Below are positions 36,190 through 45,791 of a DNA stretch of 64,000 bases, one piece after another. The DNA is from Canna indica. Its lineage: Eukaryota > Streptophyta > Magnoliopsida > Zingiberales > Cannaceae. The number at the start of each line of letters is the position of its first letter. The first letter of the stretch is position 1. Where the stretch lies: assembly GCA_034359265.1 (NCBI GenBank), contig CP136895.1, positions 560,501 to 624,500 on the forward strand. Direction: 5' to 3'. A program made the translations under genes and the position numbers. The notes beneath the pieces were generated by a model. The model did not search any database. It had not been told where the DNA came from and worked only from the letters and a program-made list of their open reading frames with translations.

Positions 36190-37690
36190 AATTATATCTG
36201 TGTAAGGAATAATAGATTAAAAAAATCACAAAATTTATAAAAAATTTACGTTCTACGAGTGTTTTCAAATTTCGCTTGTAAATGCACAATATTTATTTTC
36301 GTTTATGTCATCAATCAAATCGTCACGTGCCGTCTCAACTTAGTTGACATGAAGTGAAAGGACGCTTGCTTGGCCTGATCGCGTCATATGTGGTCGGCCA
36401 CCCACAACTTTTTGCTCTCCACTTTTTTCCACTTTATGAAATCTCATTTTTGCTCTCAACTTTTTTCCACTTTACGAGGTCAATTTAGTCATTTTTTCTC
36501 TTCACTCCCACTTAATCGAGGTCACATATTTTTTCTCTTCTCTCTCTTCTCTCTCTTCTCTCTTCCTCCCACCCGTTGCCATCTTTTTCTCACTCCACCT
36601 CCTTGTCCTCTGAACTTTCTTGTGCCTAAAGTCAACCATCAGAACTTCACTGTCGTCCATCCTCCTCAACACAAACCTCTCTACCAACACATAGCAACCG
36701 AACCTCTTCTACCCGCTCATCCTCTGTACTCCTCCACTCTCTCCACCTTCTCATCCCCACCACCGTTACACCCCACTATGCTTTCCTCCCACTTGATCAT
36801 CTCCCAAATCGGATAACAACTTCACAATACTTTCTCTCCCTCCCCCAGAATTGATTGTCTTAAACCACACCAACCCATCCACATCATGCGTGTCAAAACA
36901 CTTGACTTCCTTCCCGTTCAAGTAAGTAGCCTCTACTCTCACGACACTCTGCACCTATGCCATCCTCTCTGCGCCATATGCACTCTCACATGCCCTAATT
37001 TGTTCCCATAATTGCTCGAGAATGATCTCGTAGTAGGCAAATTGCTTCACTTGCTCACTCAAGCTCATCTCTTCTTTCACAAACACAAATGGGATATACC
37101 ACCTTCCCACCACCACATTGCCACCGTTCTTCGCTTTCGTCAATGGCAAGTACAATGTCGGCAGACGAGAGCGAAGGGCTTTGTTGACGCTCGAGGCTTC
37201 CACCAAGCTTGGGCTGATGCAGATCCCAGTACTATTTCCTTAGCATGGACGGAGAAATGTCATCGGAAGCCATGGGCTTGGCCATGAAACGTCCCTTCTA
37301 GCAGACAATCTCCATCTGCTGGTAGATATCTCTGTGATCGAATTAACTCTTTCATCTGGAGGAGGAGAGAGAGGAGGAGGAGAAGAAGAAGAAATGAGAA
37401 AAATATGGCAGCAGGTGGGAGAGAGAGAGAGAGAGGTGGGCTATATATATATTTAATAACAAGATGAATTTTTGATCACGTATGACGTCGTCAGGTCAAG
37501 TAAGCGTCGTTTACCTCCACGTCAACTAAGTTGAGACGGTGCGTGACGATTTGATAGATGACATAAACGAAAATAAATATTGTGCATTTACCGACGATAT
37601 TTAAAAACACTGAGTAAAACTTAAAAATTTTGCAAACTTTAATTTTTTTAAATTTATTATCCCTATTTGTAATGACCAATTAAAAATTGA
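36190..37690. mobile_element. Pack-MULE with captured DUF1262 gene fragment
   Basis: Long inverted repeats of about 200 bases lie at about 36190-36395 and 37475-37690. Both contain AAATGCACAATATTTATTTTC, GTTTATGTCATC and CCGTCTCAACTTAGTTGAC in opposite orientation. They bracket sequence derived from a plant gene (next entry). Long TIRs around a host-gene fragment define a Pack-MULE. The outermost bases are too diverged to fix the ends or a nine-base target duplication. Confidence 0.75.
36502..37290 (-). pseudogene. DUF1262 gene fragment, decayed
   Basis: On the minus strand this matches the C-terminal half of plant DUF1262 proteins in order: ASDDISPSMLRK, then SLPTLYLPLTK-like sequence, VVVGRWYIPFVFVKEE, EQLWEQIRACES, VRVEATYLNG, DGLVWFK and, nearer the end, LVERFVLRRMD with VDFRHKK. 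At least two in-frame stops interrupt it (one between LRK and YWDLHQ, one TAG at 36955-36957 between AERMA and VQSVV), and the conserved stretch after DGLVWFK is lost. The family function is unknown. The N-terminal half is absent, as expected for partial capture. Confidence 0.75.
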
Positions 37691-38363
37691 GAGGACTCTA
37701 ATCCACGTGGGGAAAAGAAGACAAAATCTGCTGGCTGCTGCATGCTACCTGTTAATTTTGTTTTCTTACCTCGCTAAAAAGAAACAAGTTTCTGAAACGA
37801 AGAGAATCACATTACATATAATCCCTTGACATGTGCACTGATTCAGATTCCACTTTGGAAAAAAGAAAAAGAAAAAAAAAATTCCACTTACAAAACAGTA
37901 AACACATATATTTGCAGTGAAAATACGAGTCGACATGCATGAGGTTGTAATTTCCCCAATGATCTTTATCATCAACACAAAAAAGAAAGAAGAAAAGTCT
38001 CGTATCACACGAGGACACGCATCTTTAATTCGTTTCTACGTGTAGCACACTGCTGCCGCCTTCTTCTATTTTTAATTATATTTTCATCATCCTTTTCTAC
38101 TGACTGACTCAAGTCAACCTTGCCGTCTAAACCCTGGGTCTCCTCCTTAACCCCGGGATGAGGTTACCTCTCAACTCGACATCAATATTTCTAGCTAGGT
38201 TTCTCCTGACGTACCATCACCATCACGAATGACACTCGCCCTGCATGGAAATTTCTTCTATGCTTCGCCCTAGTTTAACTATATATATCTACACCCAATT
38301 AACTTAATTGGAGTAATTTCCTCATTATTTATGATGTATGGTCAAAGTTAATTCCTTAAATTA

Positions 38364-38369
<6 letters not shown>
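37691..38369. other. Upstream region of the PLATZ gene
   Basis: AT-rich with A-rich runs near 37855-37880; no gene or bounded element seen. It leads into the GA repeat. Confidence 0.4.

Positions 38370-38457
<88 letters not shown>
38370..38457 (+). repeat. (GA)n microsatellite upstream of PLATZ
   Basis: About 44 uninterrupted GA units on the sense strand, ending about 230 bases before the PLATZ start codon. GA tracts in plant promoters and leaders can bind BPC/GAGA-binding proteins; a role here is inference. Confidence 0.95.
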
Positions 38458-38460
<3 letters not shown>

Positions 38461-38688
38461 TGAGGAGGAAAAAGATATTAAAGTTATTGCCTTGCAATAA
38501 ATTTGATCGCAATAATATTATTGAAGGGACCGGGAGAGACCAGATAAGGACGTCGAATCTTTCTCTTTCTTCCTCCCTCTCTACAAAGTCTACTACTCTC
38601 TCCTGTCTCTCATACACACACGTACATCCTCCTCCTCTGCTTTCCTTCTCTCCTCTAGAACCTTTCATTTCTTGTTCTGTTGATCGGC

Positions 38689-39857
38689 ATGGCGGTCGAT
38701 AACGAATCCCCCTTCAAGGAGCTCAATCTCAAGAACAGACGCGTCATGGTAACATTTCCATTCCATCATTTCGATGATTCCGGCTCTTTTCTCAATCTTC
38801 CTTCTTTTCTTCTCCGGTCCTGATGCGGCAGTCCTAGTTCGTTGATGTGTTTTCTCGATTGGCAATGGAACAGGGAGGTGGAGCGCCGGAAGAAGACAGC
38901 CGGTGGCCGCGGTGGCTGCGACCGCTGCTGTCCACGACGTTCTTCGTCCAATGCAAGCTCCACGCTGACTCCCACAAGAGCGAGTGCAACATGTACTGCC
39001 TCGACTGCACCAACGGCGCCCTCTGCTCGATCTGCCTCGCCTACCACCGCGACCACCGCACAATCCAGGTCCCTCTCTTTTCCTTGCTCTTCTGCTTCTT
39101 CTCGGCCACTTCAATTCGGCGCAATGGTCCTTCGATTGGATGTGCTACCATGTTCCTTCTTCCTGCAATTAGCATTAGAAAAGGATGCTACTTATCCGGA
39201 GGCAGAGGATTCGAGCTCGGCTTGAATCGGAGCCAATAAAAATGGCTACTTGACTCGTGAATTCATGATCTCTGATGGTTGTTGATGACGATGATGCAGA
39301 TACGGCGGTCGTCCTACCACGACGTGATCAGGGTTTCCGAAATCCAAAAGGTATTGGACATCACCGGCGTGCAAACCTACATCATCAACAGCGCTCGCGT
39401 GGTCTTCCTCAACGAGCGCCCCCAGCCGAGGCCCAGCAAGGGCGTCACCAACAACTGCGAGGTCTGCGACCGGAGCCTCCTCGACTCCTTCCGCTTCTGC
39501 TCCCTTGGCTGCAAGGTCTGCTCCCATCCTCAATTTCCAGCTACACCAGTACTTCCATCGAATGCTGTAAACCAACCGTTCGCGGAAATGCTCGTCCAGA
39601 TTACCGGCACCGCCGACGACCGCAGCAAGAAGAAGCCGATGCCGACGAAGAAGAAAGCAATTGCAGCAGCAATATCGGACTCGGAGGACTCGACGAGCTG
39701 CTCAAGCCGCGGCAGCGAGAAGAGCAACGTGACGCAGAGCTTCACGCCGCCGCCGCCGCCGCCGCCGACGGCCGTGGTCAGCTACAGGATCAGCGCCAAG
39801 AGGAGGAAGGGCATTCCCCGCCGAGCTCCATTCGGAAGCCTCATCCTGGAATTGTAA
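38689..39857 (+). CDS. PLATZ zinc-dependent DNA-binding transcription factor
   Basis: Exons 38689-38748, 38874-39068, 39300-39515 and 39600-39857, all GT-AG and phase 0, give 242 residues. The PLATZ domain (about residues 40-155) shows the zinc-ligand series [38 protein letters not shown] and, in exon 3, [20 protein letters not shown]. The tail carries a proline run and the family ending [17 protein letters not shown] proteins are plant-specific, bind A/T-rich DNA and generally repress transcription or work with RNA polymerase III factors. Intron 3 (39516-39599, 84 bases) is open in frame; I call it an intron because the family continues CSLGCK directly into the I-x-GT...KKK sequence found at 39600. 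Confidence 0.93.
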
Positions 39858-40495
39858 TCAAGGCCATGCATCTCTCTCTCTTATTACCACCACACAGTTA
39901 GTCACTGCAGTACTGCACTACATTTACCCACATAGCAAGTCTCAGCATCACTCCTTTCTCATGTCCATATGCAATGCATAAAGAGGGAAGACTCAATTCA
40001 ATGATTCATATACACAAGAAACAGTGGCTCTTCGATCCTGATGCAGAGAATGGCGAGCTATAGCTGCTGAGGCTTGAGTAAGGTATAACTGATCATGGTG
40101 ATCCACTACAAATTATAGCAAGACAAAGAGTTCTTAATTGATGTAACTATATATGTGTGATGAGAGACGTTTAGATCCTCATAAAACTATGCCTACTAAT
40201 TAAGTTTTAGGGGCTAAATGTAGATACTGATGAAGGGAGTCGATATTGTCTCTATAGCAGTGTGGAATAAGATGCTCCTTGTCTGCTTAATTTGTGTTGC
40301 TGCGCCATTTTGACTTGTACGTTATCACTGCTGCTTAACCAGCTGTTCCGTGTTTATTGAGGTGCAAGAAGAATGGACGATCATACATCAAGAACGAGAG
40401 CGAGAGCTCGCCAATCGCAACGCCCAGTTTTGTCATCCGTGTAGAAAGTTCCGAAGACGCATAAACGCAAACGGGTGATGCGCAACGCAGTTTTG
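39858..40495. other. PLATZ 3' region and spacer
   Basis: 3' untranslated and spacer sequence. The nine bases 40487-40495 (GCAGTTTTG) are the left target copy of the following element. No gene is seen. Confidence 0.5.
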
Positions 40496-40624
40496 GAGTG
40501 GGACTTATATGGGCAGCCTGCCCATATAAGTCCCTATGGGCGGGATGATGAGATCGCGACACGTCATCCCGCCCGAATCCCAAAGCACTATCAACCCCCC
40601 GCGTCTTCCTTCGCTCCGTCTCTG

Positions 40625-40865
40625 CCTCCGCCGCCTCCCCACCCTTCCGTCGCTGCCTGGTGGCGCACCGTCCTCCTCGGCGCCGAGCACTCCGACCGCC
40701 GCTACTCCCGCGGCCGTGCCCTCACCCGCCTCGACATCCAGTATGTCATCCACGACGCCGTCAACGCACGGCGCCGCCCCATTCCCGTCAACCCCCGCGG
40801 CGGCCTCTACCTCGTCCTCACCTCCCCGCCGACGTCGCCGTGCAGGACTTCTGCGTGCACGAGGT
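40625..40865 (+). pseudogene. EXORDIUM-like gene fragment, left arm
   Basis: Reads VAAWWRTV at about 40650, then LLGAEHSDRRYSRGRALTRL, VNARRRPIPVNPRGGLYLVL and, in another frame, DVAVQDFCVHE. This is the part of EXORDIUM/PHI-1 family proteins around the conserved ASWW and ADVAV.GFC motifs. It lacks a 45-base segment that the right arm keeps and has a one-base shift near 40828. Both gene ends are missing. Confidence 0.7.
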
Positions 40866-40869
40866 AGAG

Positions 40870-41140
40870 GACTTCTGCATGGTGACGTCGGCGGAGGTGA
40901 GGACGAGGTAGAGGCCGCCACGGGGGTTGACGGGGATGGGGCGGCGCCGTGCGTTGACGGCGTCATGGATGACGGACTGGATGTCGAGGCGGGTGAGGGC
41001 ACGGCTGCAGGAGTATCGGCGGTCGGAGTGCTCGACGCCGAGGAGGACGGTGGCGGAGACATTGGCGCCAGTCTGGTCGGTGTAGAGGCGGACGGTGCGC
41101 CACCAGGCGGCGACAGAAGGATGGGGGGCGGCGGAGGCGG
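40870..41140 (-). pseudogene. EXORDIUM-like gene fragment, right arm
   Basis: On the minus strand it reads VAAWWRTVRLYTDQTGANVS, LLGVEHSDRRYSCSRALTRL, VNARRRPIPVNPRGGLYLVL and TSADV, the same segment as the left arm but fuller and open through that stretch. EXORDIUM-like proteins are secreted, brassinosteroid-responsive growth proteins. This piece has no signal peptide, start or C-terminus. Confidence 0.72.
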
Positions 41141-41384
41141 AGACTGAGTGAAGGAAGGAGTGCTTTGAGATCCGGGCGGGATGACGTGTCGCGATCTCAT
41201 CATCCCGCCCATAGGGACTTATATGGGCAGGCTGCCCATATAAGTCCCACTCGCCGTTGTGTGAGACGGTCGGCTCGGTTCAGGGGGGCCCACGATGTGC
41301 GTGTGGGAGACGGGTCAGAGTCTCTCTAGACGGTCGGCTCCGCCCGATGTGGACGACTCCTTCCAATTGGGCTTTTAAAGTAGG

Positions 41385-41560
41385 CGGTCCCACGGCGGCG
41401 ACGACCCGCCCTACGATGAGGAATCGACGGAGGAGATCTCGTACGCGGAGGAAAAGGAGATCAAATCCCACTTGGCTTTCGAGTTGCTTATGGGTTGGGG
41501 CGTGGACTTTTATGAGAAAGCAATATGCATCGACTCATCAACCTTCCAATTCCAACCTCC
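41385..41560 (+). other. Coding-like fragment of unknown origin
   Basis: One frame reads DDPPYDEESTEEISYAEEKE followed by IKSHLAFELLMGWGVDFYEK, with protein-like composition. A stop lies just upstream and there is no start. It may be a degenerate exon, possibly of a gene broken by the neighbouring hairpin element. I do not recognise the family. Confidence 0.25.
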
Positions 41561-43192
41561 CCCTTTCGGCTTTCTTTCAATTAATAGCTCTCCGTGCTTT
41601 TTTAAAAAGAAAAAGAAAAAGACTTATATTATTAACCGGGAGCCGGGACCAAAAAAATCATCGACACAGTCTCCAATTCAGAAGGACGAATAGATGATCA
41701 AACCAAATCATTATTACATAGTCTAACTCTATTTACTGTTCATTGAACAGCTTTGTTTGCTTTTTTATACAGAAGAAAAAACCCACGTTATAGAGCGAAA
41801 GGAGAAGTCAAGACTGAATGAATTATCTGCTTTAACTAGAGTTAGAGTTAACTGATCGAAATGAATATATCTGGTAGACTAAATTGATCGAATTAGTCAA
41901 CCCACATTGAAGCAGGTGAATGAAGTGAGACTATTGTCTGCGTGTGCATTGACTGCTACTATGTCAGTCGATCGAGTGCGTTTCCCTTCTTTTAATCAAT
42001 ATTTAATTTACTTATGGTCAGCTGATGTCAGCTCTCATTAATTATAATATTTTAAGTTGGCAATTTGGCATATGATATGTATATATATATATAATAGATG
42101 TGAAAGGCACAAATAAAGGGCAGGCCACAAATGTACTTTTTCTTCTTGTGTAAACAGCCTTTAATAATATGGTGGTAGGGCAATGTATTGGGTGGCTAAC
42201 TTTTTGATTTATTTACCTTGTTAGATAGAAGTGGGTGGGTGGAGGGTTTAGTTTATGATATCCAATCCAGTCCAAAGAAACTTAGAAGCCTTCAATGTCA
42301 ATATTATGTCATGCCATCTTCTTTAATCACTACTTTATAATTCCTCACTTGATATGCCACTAATTTTATGTCCTTTACGAAGAAAAAAAGCACATGGTAG
42401 CTCAAATCAGGGCCATCCTGGTCTACATTGATTGTGTTGTGCAAGTGTGTGCAAGGAGTAAATTAATTAAGCATGTGTTTGCTGTGCAAGTTGCAAAAAT
42501 GATTTATAAGGCCACTTATTGGGAAGCAATTCCCACAATTTAACAGGAACATGAGTTACATGCATGACACCATTTTTATATTCTTTTATGTATGGAAGAA
42601 AGTGGTGTGGCCAACTTGGAAGTTCATTAAGTATTATTGGTGCTCTCTCTATGACTCTATCATCCTTTGGAGATGTTGGGAATAAGATCAAAGGAGTTTG
42701 ATTGCAGAAAGGGTTTTGATGTAATGGGTCTTGATTTCAGTCCTTCAAGCCCAAAACAAATTGATGATGATGATGCTGATGATATAGAATATAGAATGGG
42801 TCTTAATTAAATCATACATATGAATCCTTCAAGCAATATTGACTGACTGCTCTCACTGTCAAAAATCAAAATGTGGAGGTAAACCTACCTCCATTGCATC
42901 ATTCACTAAGAAGTTCAGTTAGTCTTTCAGATGTTGAGTTATAGTGCTCTTCCAACATTGAAGTTATCACTGGTAAGAGCAGATGCATATGGATTAAGTC
43001 ATCTCTTACAAATGAATCCCATTATGAGATCAAAGCATCGTCATCATGTCACAGAGGGCTACTCTTATACATATAAAACTTTACATGCAGAAGAAGTGGT
43101 CAACAGCTAGCTAATTGGAATGCCAATATTGCTGTGGAGAAACTGAAACCTCTAACAAGTAGGCAAGCCAGGCCAAGGACTAATGAAGTGAC
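41561..43192. other. Spacer between hairpin element and bHLH gene
   Basis: AT-rich, with an AT run near 42085 and GATGATGATGCTGATGATAT near 42765. It contains the 3' region of the minus-strand bHLH gene at its right end. No other gene is seen. Confidence 0.45.
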
Positions 43193-45497
43193 CTACTGGG
43201 CTAGGGCAGTCACCTCAGCTTCAATCAGTGAAAGCATATGATGGATGGCAGCTGCTATGTCATCAACAGTACTCAGACTGCACCCTTCTTCCACCTGCAC
43301 AATTAGAAAAACCAATTCAGTCACCTGCCAAGATTGCAAGCCTTTTCCAAATTGCAAGTCAATCCACCTGACTTTTTGCTGCAATCTTTTTTTCTGCAAA
43401 GCATATTTGACCAAGTGTATGTATGAGTAGTATAATATATCTCAAGTCTGGAATTGGTAGATGATTTAAGATGCTTGTGATTTGCTGTTGTCACAAGATC
43501 TACCATTCTTAGTTCCAATAATGTCAGCAAAAATGATGGATATTGCAGGCTAATGATAATATTCTCACTCCATTAGGATTCCCCTGTACTGAGAAGTATG
43601 TCGCATCCAAGATGGGAATCCAGAATAGCTTTCCAATGCAGAAGAAAGCCTAATCTGACAAATGATACATAAAGGTGGACGCTTGTAAAGGAGCTAAATT
43701 ACAAGCAGGCAGCTTTTTCTTTCTCTCAGGCTCTCTGCTTAGAGCAAGAGAATTATAATTATATATATTCCAAGGATGAAATATATTTACTAATTAAGAT
43801 ACAGGTGAACAAGAACCATGCATATGAGGTCTCTCTCTCTCTCTCTCTCTCTCTGTCCATAAGATTTCTGGACAAAGAGGGACATCATCAAGACATTAGT
43901 GATTAGCAGTGCAGTGACCAATGTGGCTCTTTCCTCTTGTTCTTTTTCATTTTTACCCCTTATGGCTGTGCATCTCCAATTCTTCACACAACCCCATAAC
44001 TCAGATAAATCCTAGCTAAAAAGCTGTCATCTTCTTTAGCACTAGTACTGCCTTGAGATTGAAGTCCCTTGGAAACTTCATCAATCTTTCCTTGTTAATT
44101 AAATATACAAGTGGCAGACTACGTACTTAATTAATTCAGGACAAACAAACATGCCCGCAGAGATTATAATCTAGCATATTAATTACTAATTAGCCACGCA
44201 CGCACCTTGAGACTGAGGGAGTAGAGTGCCATGGAGTCCAGGGTGGTGACATTGAGGTGAAGAATGCTCAGCCTGAGGTTTTGGAGCCCGGCCACCATCT
44301 TGAAGAGTTGGCCGGGCCTCTTGGGCGACAGGATCCGGACGCTGGCGTGCGTCTCGATCAAGGTCACTTCAATGTCGGCCAACGCCGGCGGCTGACTCTC
44401 CGGCGGAGGGCGGTCCTGGGTGGTGTGGCACCAACTGTACTGGGGGAAGGAGAAGAACTGAGAAAAGGGAGGGGAATCCGCTCCATTACTGCTGTTACTG
44501 TTGCTGCTGCTGCTGCTTCCAGTATGATCATTAGTGCTTGGAGACTTCCCTGCAGATTGCTGCTGTAGCGCTCTCTTTTGAGCTTCTAGTGATTGGAGAA
44601 GCTGCTCCAGCTCCTTCACAAAATCAATGGCTCCTCCAACAATGGAGGCCTGGTCGCCCTACGAATTGGAACATAAATGAACTACTTCAGTAATCAATTA
44701 ATTTTAGAGGATGGATCGATGTGACCTGCAATTCCTCAATTACTTGAGCACATTCATGTGGATATTGTCGAGTTGATGAATGATGAACAAATTAAACAGA
44801 GGCCAGACAGATTAATTAACAGTGTTTTCCAGCTCTAAAATTTAGAAGCAATCGTGCATGTGACAGCAAATCTTTATTCATATATAACTCTTTCTAGCAA
44901 TGAAATAACTCCAACATGCTTTGCATCTAAAAAGAAAGAAAACAGAGATTGTGCAGGAAAACAGGCACAATCTCCTCCTCTTTGTCTCCGAAATGCACAA
45001 CAGTACTGATCCAACAAATTAATCAGATATTGCAGGATAAATGTATTGGAAGAAGAACCGATCGATCAATTGATTATAATGCAGAGAGAGATATATATAT
45101 AATACAAGGCGGATCGAGGCCAAACCCGTTGGATGTACGACTCCGGCATGAGCGAGCGCAGGACGGCCAGGTGCTCGTTCATTTGGCGGCGGCGATTGCG
45201 CTCGACGGCAATGTGGGTCATCCTCTGGTTCTCCGCTTCCTCCTTGTTCTTGCATGTCCTCGTCCTCCGCCGCTTCCTCTTCCCATGCCCCGCCGCCGCT
45301 GACAGACTCGGCCTCGGCGTCCCCTTGCCGGCGGGGAAGCCGCTCATAAATCCACAAGGCGAGGAACCGACGGCATTGTCGAAGAGGATGCTTGAGCTGG
45401 AGGAGGGATCGGCATGGTGAAGTGGCGGCGTCGCAGCAGTGTCGTAGATGAGGAAGCTCGGAGGAAGCTCAGCAGAAGCCAAAGCTTCGAGTGTCAT
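43193..45497 (-). CDS. Subgroup Ia bHLH transcription factor (bHLH94/96-like)
   Basis: Exons on the minus strand are 45497-45126, 44658-44206 and 43294-43193, all GT-AG and phase 0, for 308 residues. A basic patch [20 protein letters not shown] leads into the bHLH: basic region [19 protein letters not shown] (residues 92-110; H95, E99 and R103 are the E-box contacts), helix 1 ending SYIQR at the first splice site, then [20 protein letters not shown] in exon 2. A serine/asparagine-rich linker and an ACT-like C-terminal domain (about 214-308, [20 protein letters not shown]) follow. The [10 protein letters not shown]...[11 protein letters not shown] signature is that of subgroup Ia, which includes bHLH94/96 and the stomatal factors SPCH, MUTE and FAMA. 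The linker and ACT-like tail resemble bHLH94/96 more, but the orthologue is not certain. Confidence 0.93.
43828..43855. repeat. (CT)n tract in bHLH intron 2
   Basis: About 13 CT units inside the second intron of the bHLH gene; GA on its sense strand. Confidence 0.85.
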
Positions 45498-45738
45498 GGT
45501 GGTGCTTACTAGCTTTAGACCTCAGGCTTATTCCATAACATCTCCTCAACTATGGAAGCTCTCACTCAGCAGTCAGCAATTCTGCTCGCTCCCAAACCAC
45601 ATGCAAGAAGCTATTTAACACACCAAGATGCAACTTTTGTTTCAGAGTCAAGCAGTGTTGTTGAAATGGAGGGGAGTGGAAAAGTTACACGTGAGGGGTC
45701 AGCAAAGAGAGATAGAGAAAGAGAGGAAGCAGCCCCAG

Positions 45739-45739
45739 T

Positions 45740-45788
<49 letters not shown>
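45739..45788 (-). repeat. (CT)n microsatellite upstream of the bHLH gene (GA on its sense strand)
   Basis: About 23 CT units followed by CACACACATACACAC, about 245 bases upstream of the minus-strand bHLH start codon. Read in the gene's direction it is a GA tract, as in the PLATZ upstream region. Confidence 0.92.

Positions 45789-45791
<3 letters not shown>

Larger units (their letters stand above)
40496..41252. mobile_element. Hairpin Mutator-like element with opposed EXORDIUM-like fragments
   Basis: The whole 757-bp element is one inverted repeat. Both ends read GAGTGGGACTTATATGGGCA inward. Each terminus is itself a palindrome (16-base arms, three-base gap; left 40501-40535). The arms then share CGGGATGATGAGATCGCGAC and continue as two opposed copies of a gene fragment meeting near 40865. 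Flanking nonamers GCAGTTTTG (40487-40495) and GCCGTTGTG (41253-41261) agree at 7 of 9, consistent with an old Mutator-type target duplication. The left arm lacks about 45 bases present in the right arm, bounded by CACCGTCC repeats. Transcription through it would give a hairpin RNA of over 300 bp. Confidence 0.85.

Noticed and set aside
38348..38668. ORF with a Ser-Leu run upstream of PLATZ
   Set aside because: Produced by the GA microsatellite on the opposite strand.
39279..39857. PLATZ exons 3 and 4 as a single continuous exon
   Set aside because: The frame is open, but PLATZ family sequence joins across a GT-AG pair, leaving an 84-base intron. The shorter AG at 39540 would give a 25-base intron, too short to splice.
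40505..41212. 235- and 203-codon ORFs across the hairpin element
   Set aside because: They run through both arms of an inverted repeat in wrong frames; the only real protein similarity is the EXORDIUM-like fragment in each arm.
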